A stretch of 64,000 nucleotides of DNA, from NCBI GenBank assembly GCA_030154445.1, contig JAGUQW010000007.1, positions 62,001 through 126,000 of the forward strand, read 5' to 3'. Positions 52,933 to 61,043 of this stretch are shown in pieces. The stretch is from Spirochaetota bacterium. GTDB taxonomy: Bacteria; Spirochaetota; Brevinematia; Brevinematales; Brevinemataceae. The position numbers and the translations under genes are program-made. The notes under the pieces are model-generated. The model made no database searches, was not told the origin of the DNA, and saw only the letters and a list, made by a program, of their open reading frames with translations. How positions within the stretch are numbered: the first letter of the stretch is position 1; each line of letters starts with the position of its first letter.

Positions 52933-53589
52933 TTATTTGATTGCTCTTTTTTTATTTTTTTGTACTAGATCTTGACCTGTATACCAATCTTTGATATTTT
53001 TTTTATGTGTCAGAACGATGATAATACATATAATAATAGCAGCTATCTGCAAAGGTTTAGTTGTATTAGGAATTAGATAAGTTATAAAAGGAAAGAACAT
53101 CGTAGCACAGATAGATGCTCGTCCTACTATTTTTTTACCAAAAGTGAAGAACACCACGGAAAAAATTCCTACGATGATTAATGCAACCATATAATTCCAA
53201 GCAAAAACAACTCCCAATGCTGTAGCAACACCTTTACCACCTTTAAATCCCAAGAAAGGAGAAAAAATATGTCCTGCTATCGCAAACAAACCTATAAAAA
53301 TTTCCATGATATCAAATAAAGATGCATCTAATTCACGAGATACACATATTCGAAAAAGAACAATAGGAATACTTCCTTTCATTGCATCCAAGATAAGTAT
53401 AGGAACAAAACCTTGCCAAAAACCAAATTGACGATTAATATTAGTAGCACCTATATTACCAGAGCCCAATTTTCTAATATCAATACCTCTTGCAAAACCA
53501 TATAACAAGCCGTAAGGGACACTACCAGAAATAAAACTTATTCCCATAAATAGTATTCCTGAATATAGTACATTGTCAAATAAACTCAT
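52933..53589 (-). CDS. plsY: Acyl-phosphate glycerol-3-phosphate acyltransferase PlsY
   Basis: 218 residues with six membrane helices. Active-site loops: SGSVPYGLLYG and GSGNIGATN near the N-terminus, and FLGFKGGKGVATALGV (GGKG motif) mid-protein. AAGGAAG lies 7 nt before the ATG. It transfers an acyl group from acyl-phosphate (made by PlsX, not in this window) to glycerol-3-phosphate, the first step of phospholipid synthesis. The gene is 12 nt after glyS on the same strand, one transcription unit. Confidence 0.96.
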   Translation of the reverse strand: MSLFDNVLYSGILFMGISFISGSVPYGLLYGFARGIDIRKLGSGNIGATNINRQFGFWQGFVPILILDAMKGSIPIVLFRICVSRELDASLFDIMEIFIGLFAIAGHIFSPFLGFKGGKGVATALGVVFAWNYMVALIIVGIFSVVFFTFGKKIVGRASICATMFFPFITYLIPNTTKPLQIAAIIICIIIVLTHKKNIKDWYTGQDLVQKNKKRAIK

Positions 53590-53601
53590 TAATTTTCTTC
53601 C

Positions 53602-55686
53602 TTATGATAGCTTACTAAAATCAGCTTGATTCATAAATAATTTATCAATCAAATGTAATAAGGCTATTCTATTAATCTCTTTTTCATCCCCAGTTTTTAC
53701 CAAAATAGTATTAAAAAATTGTACAATTACTTGTTCCATTTTTAATAATTCTAATAATCTATCTTCATAGGATAGTACATTTATCTGTTTTGTCACTTGT
53801 TGGTACTGTAAATACAATTTTTTTTCTATATCTTCACTTAATAATGACTCTCGTAAAGTTTGCACTTTTTGATCTTTCAAAATATTAGAAATTCTCTTAG
53901 CTAATTCTATCAAATTAGTAAAACTAGCATGATTTTTGGTTCTTATTTGTTGCAACGCTCCAGCTCTATCTATATCATGAAGTATTATATCTATATTTTG
54001 AGAAAATATAGCATTCAGTGTATCTGCTTGATAATTATAAGGAGTATTTTTTAAAATCCCCTCTAATCTTACTTGAACAAAATCTAATATCATTTTTTGC
54101 CATTCTTGTTGATCTATTGTCAACATAGGAATATATAAAGAAGAAATATTTTTAAAAATATCAATAATAGAAAATACTTCCCACTTGTACTGAAGTAAAA
54201 TATTAATAATTGCTATTGTTTGTCTTCTCAAGGCATAAGGATCTCTTGAACCTGTAACAGTTTTACCAACAGCATATAAAGTAAATAAATTATCCAAACG
54301 ATCCGTCAATCCTAATAAAGCTGACAGCTTCTGAGTAGGAACATGTAGCTCCCCATCTATATTCATAGGATAATAATGTTCTCTTATTGCCAAAGCAACA
54401 TCATCGGACATGCCCTGATTCTTAGCGTAGTATGCTCCGATAATCCCTTGTAATTCTGGAAATTCACCTACCATTAATGAACTTAAATCTGCCTTTGAAA
54501 AAGAAACTGCCTGCATTAAATCCTTTTGATCTATACTAGGCTCTAATATATTTTTAAGATAAGTAGCAATAATTTTCATTCTTTCTATTTTATCAGCAAT
54601 ACTTCCAGCACCATCTATAAATGCTATAGATGATAACTGATCGGCATAATAAGTTAATCCTTTTTTGCTATCTTCTTCAAAGAAAAATTGACCATCTGCA
54701 AAACGAGCTCTTAATACTCTATCATTCCCAGCTAAAATATTTTTTTTAGTACTTTCATCCTGATAGGAAATATTAGCAGTAATAATATAATTTGGTAATA
54801 AAACACCTTTTTGATCAATAATCGGTATATATTTTTGATGTACTTTCATCTCTGAAATTAATACTTCTTTTGGTAAACACAAAAATTCAGGATCAAAAGT
54901 AGCAAGAAGAGGATGTGGATATTCTGTGAGTGATGCTAAAATACTTAATAACTCATCATCCAACAAAGCAATTCCATTCATTGAAGAAACTATTGCAGTT
55001 ACATAATCTTGAATAATTTGTTCTCTTTCTTCAAATTTTGGAATACAGCCATGCATTTTGAGTATCTCTTCATATTTTTTAGCATTAGGAAGCACTATCG
55101 CTTGTGGAAATAATTGTCTATGCCCATAAGTACTATTACTAGATTCTAATCCAAAAAAATTTACTGGTAATATTTTGTCATTAAGAAGAGCCATAATACC
55201 ACGGACAGGACGAATAAATTCATAAACTTCATTATTGTAATTCCAACGCATTGGTTGAGGAAATTTGATTCCTTGAATAAGTTCTTTTAGAATAGTAGGT
55301 AATATTTTTTCTAAATCTTCCCCAATTTCTGTTTTTTGAATAAAAAGATATTTTTGTCCTTTTATTTCTCTTTCTTCTATATCTGATAAAGTAACATTAT
55401 AAGAATTAAAAAATCCTTGCAATGCTTTGGTAGGATTTCCTTGTTCATCATAAGCAGCCTTACTAGAAGGTCCTTTTTGTTCTATGATCCTATCATTTCC
55501 TTTTGGAGGGCACTCTTCTATATAAAAAGCTAAACGACGCGGAGTCATAAAATAAGTAATAGATTTATAATTGACACCATATTTTGATAATAATATAGGT
55601 AATTGATCTTTTATATGTTGAGATGTATTTGGTAATACTCCATGTGGAATTTCTTCGATAAGAATTTCAAACACAAAATTAAACAT
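53602..55686 (-). CDS. glyS: Glycyl-tRNA synthetase beta subunit
   Basis: 694 residues, normal for the beta chain. AGGAG precedes the ATG. Characteristic segments: FEILIEEIPHGVLPN, FMTPRRLAFYIEECP, EQKGPSSKAAYDEQGNPTKALQGF, MRWNYNNEVYEFIRPVRGIMALL, then HD-like KADLSSLMVGEFPELQGIIGAYYA and REHYYPMN, then the anticodon-binding-like C-terminus. It partners with the alpha chain (glyQ), which is not adjacent here; the gene upstream encodes an ankyrin protein. It charges tRNA-Gly. It heads the glyS-plsY unit. Confidence 0.97.
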   Translation of the reverse strand: MFNFVFEILIEEIPHGVLPNTSQHIKDQLPILLSKYGVNYKSITYFMTPRRLAFYIEECPPKGNDRIIEQKGPSSKAAYDEQGNPTKALQGFFNSYNVTLSDIEEREIKGQKYLFIQKTEIGEDLEKILPTILKELIQGIKFPQPMRWNYNNEVYEFIRPVRGIMALLNDKILPVNFFGLESSNSTYGHRQLFPQAIVLPNAKKYEEILKMHGCIPKFEEREQIIQDYVTAIVSSMNGIALLDDELLSILASLTEYPHPLLATFDPEFLCLPKEVLISEMKVHQKYIPIIDQKGVLLPNYIITANISYQDESTKKNILAGNDRVLRARFADGQFFFEEDSKKGLTYYADQLSSIAFIDGAGSIADKIERMKIIATYLKNILEPSIDQKDLMQAVSFSKADLSSLMVGEFPELQGIIGAYYAKNQGMSDDVALAIREHYYPMNIDGELHVPTQKLSALLGLTDRLDNLFTLYAVGKTVTGSRDPYALRRQTIAIINILLQYKWEVFSIIDIFKNISSLYIPMLTIDQQEWQKMILDFVQVRLEGILKNTPYNYQADTLNAIFSQNIDIILHDIDRAGALQQIRTKNHASFTNLIELAKRISNILKDQKVQTLRESLLSEDIEKKLYLQYQQVTKQINVLSYEDRLLELLKMEQVIVQFFNTILVKTGDEKEINRIALLHLIDKLFMNQADFSKLS

Positions 55687-55722
55687 TTATTACTCCTAAG
55701 CTATTATGTAATTGTAACTATT

Positions 55723-55751
55723 ATTATAAATTAATTTGTTGTAAATTTCAA
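55723..55751 (-). promoter_or_regulatory. glyS-plsY promoter
   Basis: Minus strand: TTGAAA (55751-55746), a 17-nt spacer and TATAAT (55728-55723), about 35 nt before glyS. The leader is too short for a T-box. Confidence 0.65.
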
Positions 55752-55825
55752 TATAAAAATTTGATTTGTATTTGAAAAAAAATATTAAAGACTTGACAAT
55801 TTACTTTTCAATATACTATTATCTT

Positions 55826-56398
55826 TTATAGTGTATTATTAAAATAGTTATTATTATATAATTCCGCAATTTGAGTTAATGATTGATTTCTCTTGTTACT
55901 CAAATCAATGATTGCACCCTCTGAGATCAAATAATCAATTAATATTTTGTTAGAATTATTTCTTACAGCATTAAAAATAGGTGTTTCACCTTCATTATTA
56001 GATCTATTAACATCTGCTCCTAAGCGAATTAATATCTCAATAATAGCCTGATTTTCTGTTAATACAGCTATATGAAGAGGAGTGCATCCATTCATATCTT
56101 GCATATTGATCAACAATCTATCATAAGTTAATGTTGTTTTTATCATGGATATATCTTGAGTAGCAACAGCTAAATGTAATAAAGAAAATTCTTTATTATT
56201 TAATATATAATCTTTATTCGCATCTAAATCATCATAAAAACGATTGTAATCGCAAGGGATTATTGTAGAAGATTGACTTGTTTCTGGATACAAATAATTT
56301 GAAGATATTAATTCATTTTCTGTTTTATTGACATTTTGAGAAAATAAGGTATAATTATAATTATTTGCTCTTATTTCTATTACACAGATAAACAACAC
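55826..56398 (-). CDS. Secreted ankyrin-repeat protein, start uncertain
   Basis: 190 residues from a GTG at 56398 that has no ribosome site and would start inside a hydrophobic stretch. The frame extends upstream to an ATT at 56422 with AAGGAG 6 nt before it; that start gives a complete signal peptide of the form MLKLIYFIVLFICVIEIRA. Residues 65-185 have three ankyrin repeats (FSLLHLAVATQDISMIKTTL, TPLHIAVLTENQAIIEILIRLGADVN, TPIFNAVRNNSNKILIDYLIS). It is the third exported ankyrin protein in the window. The function is unknown. A sequence error or an ATT start are the alternatives. Confidence 0.72.
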   Translation of the reverse strand: MLFICVIEIRANNYNYTLFSQNVNKTENELISSNYLYPETSQSSTIIPCDYNRFYDDLDANKDYILNNKEFSLLHLAVATQDISMIKTTLTYDRLLINMQDMNGCTPLHIAVLTENQAIIEILIRLGADVNRSNNEGETPIFNAVRNNSNKILIDYLISEGAIIDLSNKRNQSLTQIAELYNNNYFNNTL

Positions 56399-56422
56399 TA
56401 TAAAATAAATAAGTTTTAAAAT

Positions 56423-56678
56423 TTTACACTCCTTATTTTTTATATGTAAATAAATAATATATTTGCTAATTATTAAATACTATGTACCGACAAACTAATT
56501 AATAGTATAATATACATATTAGAAAAAGTGCAAGTAATATATCCAACTTATTATTCAAATTTAATATAAATATAAATCAATTAAAATAGTAGTAGTAGTA
56601 TATTTTAACTAGAGCAAAGAAAGCCCTCTTTCTTATATTTATAATATATTATAATTAATTTACTTAGGAGTATTTTTT
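56423..56678. other. Intergenic region between divergent genes
   Basis: I see no gene. A short AGT trinucleotide run (about 56587-56600) and a small hairpin AAGAAAG/CTTTCTT (about 56616-56634) precede the next gene. TATAAT boxes are at 56640 and 56650, but neither has a convincing -35 at the correct distance. Confidence 0.5.
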
Positions 56679-57755
56679 ATGAAAATACTAAATCTTTTTT
56701 ATCAAACACTCTTACTTACAATTTTCACAATCATTCCTACAATATCTCAAGCACAATACAAATGGATTACATATACTGGAGATCCAAAATTTTTATCTTT
56801 AGAAGATGGGATTGATAGAGGTCGTATTTTATACCATCAACTGGCACAAAACTCATCTTCTCTTGCTGGTAATAGAGGAATGATGTTTAATGCGACTTTA
56901 TTTGCGTTTCCATCATTAACGGGCTCTTTTGCTTGGTCTCAAATCCGTGTTAATATCGGTAAAATATCTTTTTACCCACATATTTTCAATTTTGATAAAG
57001 GTACTAGTTCTTTATCTATAGCTATTCTTTATAATATATCACGCGTATCACCTGTTCGTGGTGTGAGAACTAGACCTAGTTTTTCTCCTACCTCTCTTCT
57101 TCAATTAGAAAAAGAGAAAATGAATTTCATCAAATTAAAATTTGTATCAGAAGGATTTGAAGCAGATTTACTCCTACAAACTAGAAATCAAGAAACAGAA
57201 TTAAGTTTAAGTGACTATGATATTAACTATAACTATTGGTTAAAATCCAGTCCTTCTCAAAAAGAAGCTATGCAACTTCGTACTTTCTTTGCTCGTCCTT
57301 TAACAAGCTTTAAAGTTAGAGCTTATAGTGATAAAGGTTATTTAGATACAACATTATCTGGGTCTCAAGTTGATTCTTTAGGAGATGTCTTTGTCAGTAC
57401 AATAGATTTATATCAACGTCTTATTGATCCAAATTATATCAATAGTGTTAAAAACACTAATACTAATGCTGTTAAAAAGCCTACTGCTAAAAAATCTGCA
57501 ATTCCTCCAGCTAAAAAACCTGCAACTCCTCCAGCTGCTGCTAAAAAACCTGCAACTCCTCCAGCTGCTGCTAAAAAACCTGCAACTCCTCCAGCTGCTG
57601 CTAAAAAACCTGCAACTCCTCCAGCTGCTGCTAAAAAACCTGCAACTCCTCCAGCTAAAAAACCTGCAACTCCTGCTGCTAAAAAACCTGCTCCTACAAA
57701 AGTAGTACAAACAAATAGAAGACCTAAAGTTACTAGAGTTGTTAAACCTAAGTAA
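56679..57755 (+). CDS. Secreted protein with Ala-Lys-Pro-Thr repeat tail
   Basis: 358 residues. Signal peptide (TLLLTIFTIIPTISQA) with an AGGAG site upstream. Residues 27-265 form a beta-rich domain (WSQIRVNIGKISFYPHIFNF, LSIAILYNISRVSPVRG, NFIKLKFVSEGFEADLL) of unknown family. The C-terminal 95 residues are a basic, proline-rich tail with six KKPATP motifs, four of them in exact AAAKKPATPP units (57514-57655). Such lysine/proline tails span or bind peptidoglycan or acidic polymers. The SodC-like lipoprotein follows 26 nt downstream, in one unit. Confidence 0.78.
   Translation: MKILNLFYQTLLLTIFTIIPTISQAQYKWITYTGDPKFLSLEDGIDRGRILYHQLAQNSSSLAGNRGMMFNATLFAFPSLTGSFAWSQIRVNIGKISFYPHIFNFDKGTSSLSIAILYNISRVSPVRGVRTRPSFSPTSLLQLEKEKMNFIKLKFVSEGFEADLLLQTRNQETELSLSDYDINYNYWLKSSPSQKEAMQLRTFFARPLTSFKVRAYSDKGYLDTTLSGSQVDSLGDVFVSTIDLYQRLIDPNYINSVKNTNTNAVKKPTAKKSAIPPAKKPATPPAAAKKPATPPAAAKKPATPPAAAKKPATPPAAAKKPATPPAKKPATPAAKKPAPTKVVQTNRRPKVTRVVKPK
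57514..57675 (+). repeat. 30-bp coding repeat AAAKKPATPP
   Basis: Four exact copies of a 30-bp unit, flanked by shortened copies; the DNA is identical between units, which implies recent expansion by slippage or recombination. Confidence 0.88.
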
Positions 57756-57781
57756 ATATTTATATTAAATTGGAGGATAGA

Positions 57782-58306
57782 ATGAAATTAGTTATTATAA
57801 TTTTAAGTTTATTATTAACTTATTGTGGTATATCACCAAAAGAACTAGAAGGTTCCTTGTATAATCTTACAGAGAAGGGTATAGACCAGATTTTTGGTAC
57901 TATTACTGTTAAATCATTGGCTAAAGAAGGTATTATTATCCATGTTACTGCAACTAATCTTACTCCAGGTAATTATGGATTTCATATCCATGAAACCAAT
58001 ATTTTAACACCATCTATCCATGCTGATGGTTCACAAATGATAATAGGTGGTATGGCTAAAGGTCACTGGGATCCAGATAACACAGGTATCCATGCAGGAC
58101 CAGAAGGTAATGGCCATAGAGGAGATTTACCCCAACTTTCTGTTGATGACAATGGTACTATTAATTCTATAATTACTAATAAAAAAATTCAATTAACAGA
58201 TATTAAAGGTAAGAGTTTTATGATTCATGGAAATCCTGATAACTATTCAGACACACCTTTACCTCTTGGCGGAAGTGGTCCAAGAATGTTTGCCGCACCT
58301 TTTTAA
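57782..58306 (+). CDS. sodC: SodC-like lipoprotein (Cu,Zn superoxide dismutase family)
   Basis: 174 residues from the ATG at 57782 (GGAGG 5 nt upstream). The N-terminal signal ends LLTYC (Cys15), a permissive lipobox. Copper ligands His68, His70 (GFHIHE), His95 (bridging) and His149 (MIHGNPDNYSD) and zinc ligands His95, His104, His112 and Asp115 are all present, as is Arg168 (GGSGPRMF, the anion-guiding arginine). The two disulfide cysteines of the family are absent: Cys15 is the only cysteine. It would dismutate superoxide in the periplasm if metal is loaded. It is co-transcribed with the repeat-tail protein. Confidence 0.85.
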   Translation: MKLVIIILSLLLTYCGISPKELEGSLYNLTEKGIDQIFGTITVKSLAKEGIIIHVTATNLTPGNYGFHIHETNILTPSIHADGSQMIIGGMAKGHWDPDNTGIHAGPEGNGHRGDLPQLSVDDNGTINSIITNKKIQLTDIKGKSFMIHGNPDNYSDTPLPLGGSGPRMFAAPF

Positions 58307-58319
58307 TAAAATAAAAAAT

Positions 58320-58374
58320 CCCTATACTAAATTTCCCCCCAATATTATATATTGGGGGGAAATTTAGTATAGGG
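58320..58374. repeat. Perfect 26-bp inverted repeat
   Basis: The left arm (58320-58345) and right arm (58349-58374) are exact complements, with a 3-nt loop TAT. The arms contain a C6/G6 tract. It begins 13 nt after the sodC-like stop and is not followed by a T run, so it is not a standard terminator. Confidence 0.85.
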
Positions 58375-58500
58375 GATAATATAAAGTATATAAATAGTAT
58401 ATCTATATTACAAGGGGTGTACTATTATAAGTCTATTATAAAATAAATAGATTCGATAATTATATTTTTATTTTTTATACAATATTTATATTTATGTCTA

Positions 58501-58529
58501 TTGACTCACATCTCTTTTCACACTATAAT
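58501..58529 (+). promoter_or_regulatory. Promoter of the EIIB-like gene and aldolase
   Basis: TTGACT (58501-58506), a 17-nt spacer and TATAAT (58524-58529). It lies 32 nt before the ATG at 58562, and the aldolase gene follows with no separate clear promoter. Confidence 0.7.
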
Positions 58530-58561
58530 ATATTTATATTTATATTTAAAGGACTCTCAAT

Positions 58562-59359
58562 ATGTTATATCAAAACCTTATTTCTATATCTCAAAAAAAA
58601 ATTCTCAACAAATTAGCCATGGCTTTAGGTTATTATAATATTACTAAGATAAGTAACTGTATGAGTAGAATTAGAATAGAAGTAGTAAATCCTTCTCTAT
58701 TAGCATGTGATAAAAGTTTTCTTTTATTAAACACTCAAGGTATTATTCGAGAAGATAATTTTATACATCTAATTTACGGTAAGATAAGTTCTCAACTTGC
58801 TTTTCAATTAAATTTACTCTATAAAGCGTTAAATAATACTTTTACACTTGAATTAATAAATTTATTACAAGGTTCAAAAAATATCCAAAAATTAACTCAT
58901 ACTGATAAGCAAATTACTATATTTATAAATGATTCCATAGAAATAAATCAACAACTTTTACAAGACTTATCTCATACTCATAATATTATTATTCAACAAA
59001 AAAATAATTCTATACTACTATTAGTAGATCAAAATATGCAAGAAATATTTACTATAATTCAGTATACTCTGTTATTTTGGGATACTATACAAAGTTTGTT
59101 TATAATAAATACTTTAAAAATATCAAATATTACTAATATTACAAGAACTAACTATACATTAAAAATAGATACTGCTGTTCCTATCGCTATAAATACGACT
59201 ATTTGGGGTTATTACGGATTAGAGACATCTCCTAATAGTGTTAGTGAAAATGAAATATATATTCACAATATTTCTAATGAACTATTTGAATCTTTATTAG
59301 AATATTATCATTTTTTAATAAACGGTAATGATTTCTTTGACAAGAAATCATTACCATAG
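58562..59359 (+). CDS. Stand-alone PTS EIIB-like protein
   Basis: 265 residues; AAAGGA precedes the ATG. Residues 13-85 match a glucose-family EIIB: ILNKLAMALGYYNITKISNCMSRIRIEVV, with Cys33 at the phosphocysteine position, then the LLLNTQGII and HLIYGKISSQLAFQL segments. The rest (residues 95-265) is a second alpha/beta region of unknown family. It lacks EIIA and EIIC domains and membrane helices. It is adjacent to fba, so a role as sugar-phosphate sensor or phosphoryl-transfer regulator of glycolysis is tempting, but this is inference. The last codons encode a hairpin (59324-59355). Confidence 0.55.
   Translation: MLYQNLISISQKKILNKLAMALGYYNITKISNCMSRIRIEVVNPSLLACDKSFLLLNTQGIIREDNFIHLIYGKISSQLAFQLNLLYKALNNTFTLELINLLQGSKNIQKLTHTDKQITIFINDSIEINQQLLQDLSHTHNIIIQQKNNSILLLVDQNMQEIFTIIQYTLLFWDTIQSLFIINTLKISNITNITRTNYTLKIDTAVPIAINTTIWGYYGLETSPNSVSENEIYIHNISNELFESLLEYYHFLINGNDFFDKKSLP
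59324..59355 (+). promoter_or_regulatory. Perfect hairpin at the end of the EIIB-like gene
   Basis: A 14-bp perfect stem GGTAATGATTTCTT/AAGAAATCATTACC with loop TGAC, lying inside the last codons of the EIIB-like gene, 40 nt before fba. It is not followed by a T run. It may stabilise or process the mRNA between the two genes. Confidence 0.65.
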
Positions 59360-59395
59360 TATACTTAAATATAAATAAAATATTAGGAGTTTTCT

Positions 59396-60397
59396 ATGCA
59401 TTATACAGAACTTGGTTTTGTTAATTCTAAAATAATGTTTGAAGTCGCTGTCAAAGATAAATTTGCAGTTCCAGCTTTCAATTTTAACAATATGGAGCAA
59501 ATTCAAGCCATAGTTATGGCTTGTGTTGAAGCACAATCACCAGTAATTCTTCAAGTATCCAAAGGAGCTCGTGCTTATGCTAATCCTGTTCTTCTTTCTT
59601 GGATGGGTCGTGGTGCAGTTGAAATGATGAGAGCTTACGCAAAAGATAAAGGTGTCGGTGAAATTCCTATGGTTCTTCATTTAGATCATGGCGATTCATT
59701 TGAAACTTGTAAAGAATGTATTGAATCTGGATTTTCTTCTGTTATGATTGATGGATCTCATCATTCTTTTGAAGATAATATTACATTATCAAAAAAAGTT
59801 GTTGAATTTGCTCATCAATTTGATGTAACTGTTGAAGGTGAATTGGGTGTTCTTGCAGGAGTAGAAGATGATGTCGTTGCAGAAGATCATGTATATACAC
59901 AACCTGAAGAAGTACAAGAATTTGTATCAAAAACAGGTGTAGACTCTTTAGCTATTGCTATTGGTACTTCTCATGGAGCATTCAAATTCAAACCTGGACA
60001 AAAACCACAAATTCGTATGGATATCCTTAGAGAAATTGAACAAAAAATTCCTGGATTTCCTATTGTATTACATGGATCTTCTTCTGTACCACAAGATGCA
60101 GTTGCAATGATCAACAAATATGGTGGAAAACTAGAAGACTCTATTGGTATTCCTGAAGAACAATTATTTGAAGCAGCTCATTCTGCCGTATGTAAAATCA
60201 ATATTGATTCAGATTCTCGTCTTGTATTAACAGCTCATTTGAGAAAAGTACTTGCTGAAAATCCTGGTGAATTTGATCCTCGTAAATATCTTGGACCAGC
60301 TCGTGATGCAATGGTAATTATGTACAAAGATAAATGTATTAATGTTCTTAATTCTGCAGGCAAAGCACCAGCAATCATGGCTATGATTAATAAATAA
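59396..60397 (+). CDS. fba: Class II fructose-bisphosphate aldolase
   Basis: 333 residues. TAGGAG lies 7 nt before the ATG. Metal site HLDHGDS near residue 98-104, the EGELGVLAGVEDD segment, SLAIAIGTSHGAFKF with the second metal His, and VLHGSSSVP with the third. The KINIDSDSRL substrate loop is present. This is the longer class II (type B) form, zinc-dependent and cytosolic. It cleaves fructose-1,6-bisphosphate in glycolysis. Codon use is very even and GC-richer than its neighbours, as expected for a highly expressed gene. It follows the EIIB-like gene and has a strong terminator. Confidence 0.97.
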   Translation: MHYTELGFVNSKIMFEVAVKDKFAVPAFNFNNMEQIQAIVMACVEAQSPVILQVSKGARAYANPVLLSWMGRGAVEMMRAYAKDKGVGEIPMVLHLDHGDSFETCKECIESGFSSVMIDGSHHSFEDNITLSKKVVEFAHQFDVTVEGELGVLAGVEDDVVAEDHVYTQPEEVQEFVSKTGVDSLAIAIGTSHGAFKFKPGQKPQIRMDILREIEQKIPGFPIVLHGSSSVPQDAVAMINKYGGKLEDSIGIPEEQLFEAAHSAVCKINIDSDSRLVLTAHLRKVLAENPGEFDPRKYLGPARDAMVIMYKDKCINVLNSAGKAPAIMAMINK

Positions 60398-60413
60398 ATT
60401 GTAAATGTAAAAT

Positions 60414-60442
60414 AAAAAGCCCCTATTAATAGGGGCTTTTTT
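60414..60442 (+). terminator. Intrinsic terminator after fba
   Basis: The stem AAAGCCCCTA/TAGGGGCTTT with loop TTAA (and flanking A/T runs) is one of the strongest terminators in the window. Confidence 0.95.
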
Positions 60443-60460
60443 GATATTATTTGATAAAAA

Positions 60461-60808
60461 TTATCTTTCTACTTTTTCAAACACGAGCATATAAGAAGGT
60501 AAAGACATATAGATAAAACATGTTATAAATAAAACAAAGATGGCAAAGCTAAGAAATTACAATATTTGAATTAGCTCCCAAACTATACACAAATTTATAA
60601 CCTTGTGCATTCATATTATTTACTTTATTTTCTACCCTTTGTCTCGGAGAAATAAAAAGTCTAACAATCCCCCCAGCTAAAGATACATTAATAACTCTAT
60701 TTTTTGGAGTACTTTTATTTATATTTTTCAGATCATTTATACCCTGTTTATTTTTAATTGATTTTCTTTGAGTTTTGTCTGTATAAATTTAGATTTATTA
60801 ATACTCAT
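60461..60808 (-). pseudogene. Frameshifted membrane-protein gene
   Basis: From an ATG at 60808 the product can be read only by switching frame twice: MSINKSKFIQTKLKENQ, then RVINVSLAGGIVRLFISP through RVENKVNNMNAQGYKFVYS, then a hydrophobic LSFAIFVLFITCFIYMSLPSY and the end FEKVER before TAA at 60461. The middle resembles DUF4177-type small domains (QGYKFVYSLG), the last part a membrane helix. The order and length fit one former protein of about 115 residues, directly downstream of the small membrane gene at 60818. No known family can be fixed. Confidence 0.6.
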
Positions 60809-60817
60809 AGAATATCT

Positions 60818-61018
60818 TTATTTTTCAAATATTTGTTTTTGTTCTTTTTGTTTTTGATTATACCAAACCCATATGGCTAATAAAACAGGCATAGCAATAG
60901 CACCGACAGCTTGAATTAATTGAAATATAAATTCCCATGAATCCTTATCAAATTTTTCTCTTAAAACAAAACCAAGTACAAAGCCAAAATAAATAAACCA
61001 TTGTGTATTGTTATTCAT
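60818..61018 (-). CDS. Small membrane protein
   Basis: 66 residues from the ATG at 61018 (GGAG 5 nt upstream); an ATG at 61102 precedes the predicted promoter and is not used. The N-terminus is polar, followed by a helix (WFIYFGFVLGFVL), a polar segment and a second helix (AVGAIAMPVLLAIWVWY), then a Lys/Gln-rich tail. The length and pattern suggest a small accessory membrane protein. No family is recognised. A decayed gene follows directly downstream. Confidence 0.6.
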   Translation of the reverse strand: MNNNTQWFIYFGFVLGFVLREKFDKDSWEFIFQLIQAVGAIAMPVLLAIWVWYNQKQKEQKQIFEK

Positions 61019-61043
61019 TACTTCTCCAAAAACAAGATAAGAT

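Noticed and set aside
55793-55815. TTGACA with nearby TATACT on the plus strand
   Set aside because: The spacer is too short for a sigma70 promoter and it would read antisense into the ankyrin gene.
57408-57710. Open frames on both strands across the AKKPATPP tail
   Set aside because: They follow from the repetitive DNA; they lack ribosome sites and the gene on the plus strand in the main frame explains the region.
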